Source: Tetrapyrgos nigripes
Lineage: Eukaryota > Basidiomycota > Agaricomycetes > Agaricales > Campanellaceae
Assembly (NCBI GenBank): GCA_013368315.1
Contig: JAACJM010000012.1
Span: 682,001 to 746,000, forward strand
Reading direction: 5' to 3'
DNA: 64,000 nt
Of the stretch, positions 44,498-56,247 are shown piece by piece; positions within the stretch are counted from its first letter, which is position 1; the number at the start of each line of letters is the position of its first letter. A program made the position numbers and the translations under genes. A model generated the notes under the pieces. That model had not been told where the DNA came from and searched no databases. It worked only from the letters and a program-made list of their open reading frames with translations.

Positions 44498-47400
44498 CTA
44501 TCTCGAACCTTTCCTTTCCCCAGCGTGAGGATTAATCGGCAGCCCTTTTCGTGCCAGGGCAGGACTGCCTGCTTCATCAGGGTACCTATTGCGGACAAGA
44601 CGAGGACGTTTCGGTGCACTTGGTGGCCCATTTTCTACTCCTTGTCCTGACGGTTCATTGTTGTCCTTATCACGCTCTGCAAAGAATCATGAGAAAATGA
44701 GACCTGGAGCGAGAATGTATGGGACTAACCGTTGAATGGCCGCTTTTTGTTGTCTCTTTCGTCTTTTCGAGGAGGATACGACGATGCTTGAGGCTGTCGG
44801 GGTATCTCTTTATCGCTTATACGAGAACGAAGACTACCAGAGCCATTGTCAAGATTAGGTAGTCCATCACGATGATTTCGACCCGGTGTGGAATCATTTT
44901 TACTTCTCGAAGACTCAGAAGAAGACATTGCCCGCGGGGCAGAAGGCGTTGAGGCCGGAAGAACTTTGCCAGAGGGCGCTGTGGGTTGCGCATCTTGACG
45001 TTGTTCCCCAGACTGCTGTGTATGAGAATTTTGAGATGCGAAACAGAGATTTTGGACCTAGAACCAACCTTATCTGAACCTCTATTATCGCCATCACCGT
45101 CTCGCTCTCTTCTCTGCCTTTCAGTGTCGCCCCGTCTGTCGTGCCTATCCTTTTCCGCAGCACGGCGACCAGCACGATCCTCACCTCTGGTCTCTCTTCG
45201 AGAGTTGCGTTTTGAAGAGCCTCGTTCGGACTGCATCGCATAGAGAAATATGAGTTTCATGACAGAGACACGCAAAGAAAAAGAATTGCTCACATCTTCG
45301 TCAGCACCTCTTCTCCGTTTCCCTAATCCATCATCAATCGCACTCCGATGCCGTGAAGGATCAGGGCGGGAGGGTGGTGTCCTATCGTCACCACCAGAAC
45401 CTTGTAACGGTCCGCGGCTCCCGCTTTCTCGTTCTTTCCTACTTTCACGATCCCTATCCTTTTCATCTCTTCTATGGCGATCACCATGACGGTCTCTATC
45501 TTTATCTCTGTCCCTCTCACGATCCTTTTCACGATCCCTGTCCCTATCCCTATCCCTGTCCCTATCTCTTTCCCTGTCTCTTTCCCGGTCACCATGTCTG
45601 TCCCGACGGTCACGATCCTTATCACGGTCGCCATCTCGTTCTCTGGCACCACGCTCGCTGCGTGTATGAGTCAAACTATCGCGGCGAATCGGTGCATCAC
45701 GAGAATCATTCCGAGATTCACGCTTGTCTTCAGCTGCATTGTCACCAGTCGCACGGTCGGAGCGTGTTCGACCACCGCTTGCACGACTGTCTGCGCTGTG
45801 ATTGCGAGTGCCAGGACGAGTCTGCGGTGAAGGGGAACGAGGCCGAGGTGAAGGTGCAGCCGAAGCATTCTGACTTCGTGACTCCTTGTCAGAACGATTC
45901 ATGCTTTGCTTTACGGTCTCTCTCAGTTCCTGGGCAGACTGCGTTTGACTCGGTGTAGGTGGCGGCATACTTGTGGGATCCGAGGATTTTTCGGGGGGAC
46001 GAGAAGCTGCGCTGTCTGCTGCTGGTGCAGAAGGTACATCTTTGGGAGGACGAGGTGCAATAGGTGCTGCCACAGGTTCATCTTTCCCTGACGTGATTGG
46101 TTTGCTTTCTGCCGGCTTGGACTCGGCGGAAGGTCTAGGCGACGCTGGCCTGCTGTTAGCATCTTGCCTGACTCTCTTGACCACTGGTGGACGGGGTATG
46201 CTACAACACACGTTACAAAGACAGAAAACCAAGGACAGACAATCCAAACCATACCTATCCATAGATGATTTGCTTGATACAGGTGCATTATTCGCTGCAG
46301 GTTTATCAGGGATAGGCGGTTTTGCAGTAGTAGCAAGCTGGGCACGCGGAGCAGAAGGCGTAGAAGGCTGAGGTGTTCCACGTTTACCGTCTGGATTAGC
46401 ATTGGTCTGAGCACTCGGTCCAACTGGCGGTACAGCCGCTCTGGGCTTCTCAGGCACGGAAGCAGCAGGTTTTGTGGGTGGCATTCCGTTTGGCTAGACA
46501 AATAATGAATAAGCGATGATGCAAGACATAGCAAGATGAATGTGATGAATGTGAAGAATTACCTTAGTAGGAACTTTAACAGGTGGGGAAGCCCAAGATC
46601 TCTCGCGCTTTTTCAACGCGGCAGAATAACTTTCCAATCAAGCATGAGCTAGAAGTCGAGTACGAAAAGTGTGACTAAGACTCACGCCTTGCCTAGGATT
46701 TTGAGGTCACCACGTTCTTCAGTCTCAAGGAACTGATCCATCGCCTTGTCAAGCTGTGGACCACTGTCGGCAACCGTAGCCAGGGGAAACACGGGCAATA
46801 TTTCTTTCAACACAATGATCGCATTGTACACATGCATGAACTCCGCAGTCTGGATACACTCTGTGAAAGCCTATAACGAGCTTAATGTCGATATCGCAAA
46901 TCATTCAAAAACACTCACAGCAGCAAGTTTTCGGTGCCATTTACGAAGAACCTTCTGGAAATTGGGCCACTTCAAGAACTGGTCGTGTGGCATAGGGTAT
47001 GTGTAGCGTGCCTGGAATCCTGGATGCAAAACAGTTTTTCCTCCGACTTTCGAGCGATTGTCGTGTATGTACGCCGACTCTTCCTGATGCCACTTGTACA
47101 AATCAGACAGAGTCCCGAACAAGAATCGGCCTGATCACTAAGTTTGAGTATAGTATTTTTAATAGAAAATGTAAAGCTTCACCATAATTTCGGGCTTCGT
47201 ATTCACTACACGAAAATAATATGACTTTGACCTGTTCGCTGAGGATCTAAAAGTTATCATTAGTCTTCAGATTCGTTAGAATAGAACATCACTCTACTTT
47301 GTCATAACAGGCAAGGGTATGGAAACCAGGTGTTCCTTGTGTGTGGATCACTTTGATGAATTGTGCACAAAAGTCAGCATCCATCGGGGAAAGTAGACAT

Positions 47401-50400
47401 CGAGGGATTAAACAATGCTCGAGGAAGACGTCCATCGCCACAAGGGCTTGTTTATTGACAGGTAGAGTTCCTGTAATTTCTTGAGTACATGAGTAAAGAA
47501 GACTGCTAGACGAAAGATACCTTTCGATTGGGATTGCGTGAACCAAGATTGCTTCTCCCTAGCAATTCGTTTCAAAGTAAACAGGCGAGAAACACTTTGC
47601 TGCTTGGACTCTTGCACCAGCGCCTGAACATAGCCAGTATAGCGCTCTCGGCGGATCCTATGTGACTGAGCTGTCGCACGTTTGGTTCGGTCTGTCGACC
47701 TCTCCGCAATGTTGTATTTGGAGTCCTCTTGTCGGGCAAGTGTTCGCAAAGCAGCGATTTCTTCGTCGTATTTGGAGTCTGGCGGTGATAGGTCATAGGT
47801 CGACAACTGCCAGAAAGTAGTGTAGAATCCGGGCCTGAGGAGAGTCAGTATTTTGGCAACAAAATAAGATGCAGCAGATATATTACCCCAGTGTGTCGTA
47901 GACGTGTGGAGGTAAAATCCTCTTAACCTCTTCAAACAAAGCAGCGAGTTGAGGTAGCCAAGGACTCTGCTATTTGTGGAAGTAGTAAGAGAGTGAGACA
48001 GATAGAGTAAAGACAAGAAAGCTTACATCAGTCGGTGAAGCGTTTACAGCTCCGGCATCGGCTGACTCCATCGGGACGTCTTCAGTTGAGCTAGCAGGCT
48101 GTTCGGATGTGGAAGGTTTGACATCGTTTGTTGCATCTGCATTGGTAGAGTTTCCTACAGCAGGGGAGGCAACTCGAGATTGAGAAGCAGAAGGTTCTCG
48201 CTTAGCAGCAAGTGCAGCCTTCAAACGCTTCTCAGTCTCTTCGGACGCCTGTCGTTCCTTTTCTTGATGCTCGAGAGCCGCATCCTAGAATTGAAACTTA
48301 TCAGCAGTAGCAACATTCAGTAGCAGAAATACCATACCAGCAATTGCGTCTGTAAGACAGGCCTAATGATCTGCATGCATATAGGAGCCGAAACACCATA
48401 TTTCTCTCCCAACTCGCCCAACGGAGGCAAAACCTTCGTCGCATAATCTTCAGGACTGACAACCGAAGGCGTAGTCAACAGTTCCAAATACTGAAGCAGT
48501 ACTCCATGTGTCTAAAATGGGCCGACGTCAAAACCAGAGCGAGGGATGAGATGGGATGACCGAACATACACTGTCATACAAGCTGGCCAAAGACTTTAAT
48601 GGCGCTTCGTGTGTCGTGAAAATAGATGATTGGCGTTGTTGTGCGACTTGTATGAGAAGGGGAAGCGCGAGGGAATTCTCCACTAGGGCCTTCCCTAGCC
48701 GAGAAGGCCCTTTCAGTGAGACATCGCCCGGATCAAGTCGAGCTCCACGTGCGGAGGATGCTATGGCCTCGATGCGCAGCGCAGGTCCACCTGCCATGGC
48801 TGTTATTTGCGAATCTGACAGGCTGGGCAGTGGCTCGATACCAGCCATTTTCCAAATCAGTTCTTTGAGAACGATGATCTCTGTCGTCTGGCCATTGTAA
48901 AGTTGATGGACAAGGTACCGCAGCACGGGAGTAAGATCCGTACTAAACCGCCTGAAGAGCATCCCAGTGAAAGATGCCAGACCTGGATGCTGTCAGCGAA
49001 TGAATCATAGTGAACTCGAACCACTTACTTTGTAACCAATCCGAGGTATTCACACCATCATCTTTTACACGCTCCTTGTTGGGATTAGAAAGAGCATCCA
49101 AAATGATGTACACGAGAACGTCAAAGCCCATGTTCGTGACATATCTCAACGCCTGGACAACCACATTCGCCAAATTATCATATGCCATAATCTGGTTGAC
49201 TGCGTTGGAGAAAAAGATGCAGGGATTCGAGTGTGCCAATTTCGCAACAGGACCAGACAAAGAGTCGATAGTATTGTGGGACAGTCGTCTCAGGAAGCCC
49301 TTCGACTCACGGTCAGCCTGTACTTCACGGATTTTGAGTTCTGGATGTGATTTGTAAGTGGCGGATTTCCACTCTCCATACAACCGCCACCGAACAGTTG
49401 TTTCGTAGTGTCTGATTATATTCCAGATATCGACGGTGCAGACAGCGTTGCCGCGAATCAAAGGAAGGGCAGGAAGAAGATACAGGCGCAAGACCTTGTA
49501 CCAGAACTGGCGAATAGGATTTTCAGGATCCGGTTCTTCAGACGGTTTCTTGGTAACGGGATCGACAGTACTCTAACGGTAAAAATGCATGTTCAACCAA
49601 GAGAAAGAGAACAGCGAAAAGGATAACTCACAGCAGAGATTATATGCATACGTCCCAATCTGAGGAATTTGGACAGGAAGAGTGGGTCTCTGGAGACATG
49701 GAGTCCAGCAAACTTCATGAAGGGTTCAATGACATGCATGAGATCATGCAGGGAGGTGCAGATAGGAATCTGATCACTCCAGTCAGGGAAAAAGAACACA
49801 AAGTCCGTTGCATTGGTACAGGGAGGTGTAGGTGCCCAAAGTGTTAGACATGGTTTCCTAGGCGGGGGTTTCAACAGTCCCGTGGTACCATAACGTGAAC
49901 GTGGCTCAGTGAACCCAGTACTACGGTCCTTGCTGAAAGTAGAATCGTAGAGAGAGGAGATGGACACTTTCATGATGCGTATAAGGAGGTCGGCGATTTC
50001 GGGTTGCGCGTCCACAAACCATGGATATTTAGACATGATTGCAACGGCGGGCTGTAATGCACCTAACGACAGGAGTGCTGCAAGGATACCAGATTTCTGG
50101 TTGGGTGGATCTTTAACGTCCGGCTTTTTCTGATCTGGAGCGGCAGAGGGTTGGGGTTTCGCAGTAGAACCTCCCGACTCCAAAGGTGCTGCCATCGCTA
50201 GTTGGCTCATTTTTGCAGCAACAATTCTTGACTTGACGTCTTTCAGGTACGCATTGTGGGCGGTCTCCATGTCATCCTCTGCAGGTGATAACTGCGGAAG
50301 AGATAAATTGAGAAACAGACTACGAAAGAAGTAAACTACCCACATGAGGGTACAGATCTTCCAACAATATATAGCCTTCGCGTATGAGGAGTGCAGCGGT

Positions 50401-51713
50401 CAAATACAAAGATTTAGGTGGCGCTTCCATGATTGACTGACGCAAATGTAAGTATCGACCGATTCTCAAAATTATGGAAGTAGATACCTGGTAATGAGCA
50501 AATTTAAATCCTAGTACTTGTGCCAGGTTTCGGGATCCTGGAGAAGACTCAACCTCTGCTCGTGTGGGTGTTGGATTGGCCAGTGATAATATCTCATCCA
50601 AAGATTTGCCATCATATTGTCCTGGCGTAGGATCTGTCGACATGGGTGTAGAGTCGAGGTACTCAGGGCGTTTCCAGGGTGAAAATGAGAGTAAAGCGAG
50701 AAAGAACGAATGATGCGTAGTCAAATGCACGGAGAGCACGTCGAGGACAATGTCAAGTGCTCTGTTCAAGTCCAGGTCAAAATAACCGATAATTCCGTGC
50801 ACTTTCTCCCAGACGGGACGTGTACGCTCCAGGGTTACTGAAAAAGGTTCGATAGATCGGCCAGTAGCCGGAGAGTGAGAAGGCCCCAAATTACTTGTGA
50901 GCTCAATCGTAAGTTTGCTGTATCCTTCGGATTGTTCTCGGAGTAGGTTAAACTTGTTTTGCTTGTAACTAAATGACGTTTAGAAGCTGTAAATAGCTGC
51001 AACGAACGGATACTCACTAAAGCGCGGTCCGTGTCCGAATCTCCTTTCTATCAAGCGTGGCCTTGTCACCTATAAGGCCGGTGGATTCCAGCAGCGAACT
51101 ATCTAGCCTCTCACGACAAGAATAAGGGCCAAGAAGACCGGTTTCCTGCGTCTCTATTAGGACACACGACACCTCTACTGAGCATCGGACACATACCATA
51201 AGCCTTTTCACTATTACAGAAATCGTTTTCTTGTCCGCATCTACACTCTTCTTGGCCTGATTTGCCTTGGTGAGGTCCGATTCAGATGACTCCTTCTCGA
51301 GTGTTTGCCCATCCGAGAGTACTTCGTCGAGCTCGGCATTGATAGACCATATCATGTCAATGAATAATTCACCGAATATAGACACATTGGTAGACTTGGT
51401 CGACGATGAAGAGGTGGAAGGGAGGGTGCCAAGGACGGATTGAACAAAAGCGGCCAACGCGTCCGACGTGAGGGTTGGCTTCGGGTTCCATGTGGTAAGT
51501 GTGGCGAAAAGAAGGGTAGTGTATGCAGTAGTGAGCAAGTCTCTGCAAACTGGGTCGGAGGGATTGCAATGTGGAGAAACCAAGAGATTCCGACTAGAAA
51601 ATGTTGAAGTGGGTATGCCACCTCGGGAACAAAAGACAGAAGACGCACCATTCAGCCTCTCCTCCTGACTTCCAAGTAGAAACAAACCTCTTTACATTTG
51701 CTACAACATCCAT
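44498..51713 (-). CDS. THO2: THO complex subunit 2
   Basis: Tho2/THOC2 is the largest scaffold of the THO/TREX complex, which couples transcription to mRNP packaging and export in the nucleus. About 7.2 kb with more than 20 introns; roughly 1,900-2,050 residues. The ATG at 51713 gives MDVVANVKRFVSTWKSGGEA. Conserved parts in order: FGELFIDMIWSINAELDEVL; KFNLLREQSEGYSKLTIELT; VHGIIGYFDLDLNRALDIVL; LGFKFAHYQ; FATLTTWNP; YETTVRWRLYGEWKS; GFDVLVYIILDALSNP; FWQLSTYDLSPPDSKYDEEI (THOC2 middle domain); HRIRRERYTGYVQALVQESK; SWFTQSQ; and the THO2 C-terminal helical part around 46.7-47.5 kb. The last 550 residues are disordered and very rich in Arg/Asp/Glu (repeated RDRD/RERD, about 45470-45680). After the last introns it ends HAGERKGSR. 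It shares a 134-bp promoter interval with RAT1. Confidence 0.92.
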
Positions 51714-51847
51714 GCCGTAGGTGTCAGAGGTGTCAGAGGTGTCAGAGGCAGACTTGTGGGTGCCAGCCTCGTAGTTGAGAATAAGATGGACCGTGCTTAG
51801 GTAATGCGGTACCGTCGGACTCACCAACTTACACCCCAACCACCACC
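51714..51847. promoter_or_regulatory. Bidirectional promoter, THO2 / RAT1
   Basis: Only 134 bp lie between the start codons of two nuclear mRNA-processing genes. It includes three direct copies of the 9-mer GTGTCAGAG (51721-51747) next to the THO2 start. No TATA element is evident. Confidence 0.55.
51721..51747. repeat. Three tandem 9-bp GTGTCAGAG units
   Basis: Perfect 3 x 9 bp repeat in the THO2 5' UTR/promoter, 8-34 bp upstream of the THO2 ATG. It could be a simple slippage repeat or a clustered binding site. Confidence 0.85.
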
Positions 51848-54800
51848 ATGGTAAGATCCTAGTCTTGTTGCTCGTGTATTTACTGACATCTTTGCAGGGT
51901 GTTCCAGCTCTCTTCCGCTGGTTAAGCAAAAAGTATCCCAAAATCAGTCAGTTGCCGTCACTTTTTTACCTTTTTCTCATCCTCAGCTGTTTTCTAGTTT
52001 TTCCCGTGGAAGAAGAGGAAGAAGTCAAGGTCACTGACGAAAACGATGAAATTGTCACCATTCCTTTGAACATGGCGGATCCCAATCCCAATGGAGTGGA
52101 ATTTGATTGCTTGTATCTTGACATGAACGGCATTGTGCGTGGCATCATCGCCAGTTTATGCTTTTTGTCTAATTCAATTCTAGGTCCACCCTTGTACACA
52201 TCCAGAAGGGAAACCTGCTCCAGAAACAGAGGAGGAGATGATGGTGGAAATTTTCAAGTATACAGAAAGAGTGGTGAACATGGTTAGACCACGAAGATTG
52301 TTATTCATGGCTATTGGTATTTGGTGCCTTTATGACTTGTCTGCATCGTCATTTACATGTTTATTATAGACGGTGTCGCTCCTCGCGCCAAAATGAACCA
52401 ACAGCGGTCAAGGCGTTTCCGCACAGCTCAGGAAGCGAAAGAGAAGGAGGAAGCCCGAAAGGAGTCTGTTTTGTTGTGGGAGGGTGCGTGGTGGTGTTTG
52501 CTTCCGTGAATAAGCTTATTGACACCTCTTTACAGCCATGGGTAAAGAGATAACGGAAGAAGCCAAGCCTCCTTGGGATTCCAATGCAATTACTCCTGGC
52601 ACGCCCTTCATGGAACTCCTTGCCGCGTCCTTACGCTATTGGGTGGTTCAGAAGATGAACTCAGATGCTGGATGGAAGAATGTAAGTTACGTTGTCTCAA
52701 ATGGTGTTCATTGCTGATATTTTTTTCTAGATGCAAGTCATCATCTCGGACGCAAGTGTTCCCGGTGAAGGAGAACACAAAATCATGGATTTCATCAGGA
52801 GACAACGAACCAACCCAGGGCACGACCCCAACACTCGTCACGTCATCTATGGCTTGGTATGTGTATCAAAATATGCCTTTGAGATCCTCACTGACATTTA
52901 TTATTCTAGGACGCCGACCTTATCATGCTTGCACTTGCAACACATGAGCCTCATTTTAGAGTATTACGGGAGGACGTGTTCGGCGAAAGTAGCTCCACTG
53001 CTTGCAGGATCTGCGGACAGGAGGGTCACTACGCTGCTCAGTGTACAGCCGAGAAATCACAAATACAGAAAAAGCCCCCGCCCGAAAAAAAAACCATTCA
53101 TTTTTCTCGATGTCTCAATACTACGAGAGTATCTGGAGTCCGAGTTAATGGTCCCCTCTGCCCCCTTCAATTTCGAGCAAGCCATAGATGATTGGGTGCT
53201 CCTTATTTTCTTTGTCGGAAACGATTTCCTACCTCATTTGCCATCACTTGAGATTCGTGAAGGTGCTATTGATACTCTTTTGAAGATCTGGAAACAAGAG
53301 TTACCACGAATGGGTGGTTATCTTACGAACCATGGTCAACTTGAGTTATCCAGAGCGCAGATTATTCTTGAGGGTCTAGCGAAAAGAGAAGATGAGATTT
53401 TCCGACGACGACGTGAAGGTCTGTGTCGTGATCCTCTTCGTTGTGTCCCTCCACTTGCGCCCCTATCCTATCTCTCTTTCACCCTGTTTGAAGCATTTCA
53501 CGTCAAGAAACTCATAATCGGTTGTTATTTATTATAGCTGATGAACGTCAAGAAGCTAACGCTAAACGTCGCAAACTCGAGAAAGAGGCTTCACAGAATG
53601 GTTTCGCCTCTGGCCGTCCTCCCATTCCAGAGCGCCCTGTCAACGACTTTGCTGCGAAAGCTGATTCCATAGGACTCGGAGCCAAACAGACTTCCGAATC
53701 CAAGCAAAACGTTCCAGCTGCAGCACAAGCACTGGCAGGGTCCGCTCATGACGTTGTCGCTAATCGGCGTGCTATTCGTATGGCCAACATGAGCGCTGCT
53801 GAGGTGCTGAAAGCCGAACTTTCTGGACTTATTCCTGTGAAACCCAGTGCCAACGCCATTTCCAAGCCTGCCCCAGTCGTGCCAGTGACGCCCGTCTTAT
53901 CCGCCGAGGTTGTTGTCCCTCCACCAGCTTCTCAGGAAGCCACCGATGATCCCGAGCTCGATGATGTACCAGGACTTGGTGGCTCTGCGCCATTAGAGCC
54001 TGTGTCATCAGAAAACGCCGAGATGTCAGTCGACGGACCCGAACCGAGTACACAGCCTATGCCTAGTGATGACGAGGGACAACTAGCAGGAACAAAACGC
54101 AAATACGATGAAGGCCCAACACAGGATGAGTCCACGGACGCAATTGCTCCTGAAGAGGATGATGAAGCACCTCCAGATGGCCCAGCAGTTGGTCTGGAGT
54201 TCAAGGTAAACGCCGATGGGACTGTCACTCAAGAGGATACTATAAAGTGCGTGAACAAAGTGCTTTCCATGGATGAACTGCGCGAATTAATATGGGGTGA
54301 CGATTGCTCCGACTTTAGACTTTGGGAACCCGGATACAAGGAACGATACTACAGGCAAAAGTTTGGTCTAGAATTGAGTGACAAAGAGACTAGAAGAGAG
54401 TGCGTGCCTTCCTTCAGATAGTGATTATTTTACTGACTTTGACTAGGATCGCCAAGAAGTATGTAGAAGGCATGGCTTGGGTTCTGTGCTACTACTACCA
54501 AGGAGTGAGCAGCATATACTGGTGACATTTGTCTTAATGCTTACCCATTTGTAGACTCCTTCTTGGAATTGGTATTATCCTTACCACTTCGCCCCTTTTG
54601 CATCCGATTTTGAAGACATCGATAAAATGGATATCAGCTTCAATCAGGGTCAACCATTTAAACCTTTTGAGCAACTCATGGGTGTTTTCCCCGCGGCCAG
54701 GTCGGTACTGATTATCGCTTACTGATGTGCGTGAACTGACCTGGGACATTCTCCAGTCGTAAACATATACCTGAAGTATACCACAACTTGATGACCGAAG

Positions 54801-56050
54801 AAGACTCACCGATCATTGACTTCTACCCCACTACTTTCCAAATCGACATGAATGGAAAGAGAATGGCCTGGCAAGGTGTTGCTCTGTTACCATTCATCGA
54901 CGAAGCTCGCCTTTTGGAAGCCATGAAAGGGCCTTCAGAAAAACTTACTCTAGACGAAATTCGTCGAAATGCATGGGGAAACAATGTCATCTTTGCATCG
55001 GATGAACATCCCATCCATCCTTTCTATGAGCAGTTGTACGGTAAACGGAAGATTACAGAGGTTCGTCACTCAATTCTACACGAGACTGGGGGCGCTAAAT
55101 CATTCTTGTAGCCTGTGAAAATTGACCCTTCTTCCAGTCAAGGAATCAACGGTAGTGTTCTACCGAATCCAGACTGCCTTCCCGGATCCACGTATCTGTG
55201 TCCTCTGCTCGAGCAAGGCTTACCAGATATTAAGAACGACCGATCACTCTCAGTGCTATACTTCTTCCCAAAACAACTGGCACCTCATCATTCAGTCCTT
55301 CTCCCTGGAGTCAGAAGGCCTCCTCGCGTTCTTTCAGCCGATGATATCGAAGCATCTCGTCAAGGTGGTCGAGGGCGTGGTAGAGGACGAGGTGGATTTG
55401 ACCGTGGTGGTGGAGGTCGTGGTCGTGGCGACCCATTCCATTCACGTCCGAATTCTTATGGTGGCGACAGGAGTAATAACCAACGATACAACAATAACAA
55501 TAACTCCTACCAGCAAGACTCTTATCGAGACTCTTACCAGTCTCGACCTCCTTCACATGGTGGAAGTAATTACGGAGGATACGGGTCACACGGCAATGGT
55601 GGTGGAGGCCGAGGAGGTTTACCTCAGAAACCGATGCCGAGTCAGAATCAGAATTATGGTGGTGGTAGTGGCGGCTATGGTGGTTATGGGGGGTATGGAG
55701 GTGGAGGTGGAGGGTATGGAAGTGGAGGTGGAGGTTATGGAAGTGGAGGTGGAGGTGGAGGGTATGGAGGTGGCAGTGGAGGTGGCGGCTATGGAGGTTA
55801 TGGGCCACCAGGAGGAGGTGGCAACTCAAATTACAACAATAATTACGGCGGAAATGCTAGAGGCGGCCCGCCTGGTGGAGGGTATGGAGGTTATGGAGGC
55901 GGTTATGGAGGAGGAGGAGGCGGTAGAGGTGGTGGTTATGGCGGTTATGGCTCTGGTGGTGGACATAACCAAGGGAATAATAATCACGGTGGATATGGAT
56001 ATAATAATGGCAATTCAAATAATCATAGAGGAAGAGGACGAGGATGGTAG
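51848..56050 (+). CDS. RAT1: 5'-3' exoribonuclease Rat1/Xrn2, with frame break at a homopolymer
   Basis: Rat1/Xrn2 is the nuclear 5'-3' exonuclease for torpedo termination and rRNA/snoRNA trimming. The start codon ATG (51848-51850) is followed at once by an intron (51851-51897); exon 2 gives [16 protein letters not shown]. The catalytic CR1 domain follows: [60 protein letters not shown] and [20 protein letters not shown] zinc knuckle [14 protein letters not shown] is followed by nine A residues (53085-53093), where the frame shifts by one; an eight-A run would give [16 protein letters not shown] in frame. Then [20 protein letters not shown] and [19 protein letters not shown]2 continues [47 protein letters not shown] and [20 protein letters not shown]. 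The C-terminal 230 residues are RGG/GGYGG-rich. About 1,050 residues. Acidic catalytic residues are present. Confidence 0.93.
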
Positions 56051-56247
56051 ATTATACGTTCGTTGCAAGCCTGTAATCTCCATGGTTTTTATTTATTGAC
56101 CAGCTGAAACTACGGTCAGACTGCAGCTGAGAAGATCGATAAGTCGACACAGAATACGTTTTACAGGCGGTACGATAACCGTGATAACGTCGCGCTAAAC
56201 TATCTCGAGTATTTTGAAATCCTAGTTCATCTTTGCATCTTACCACC

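Noticed and set aside
55122..56099. 325-codon ORF rich in Val/Glu/Met
   Set aside because: A shifted frame over the GGYGG-rich end of RAT1; the conserved residues before it belong to the other frame.
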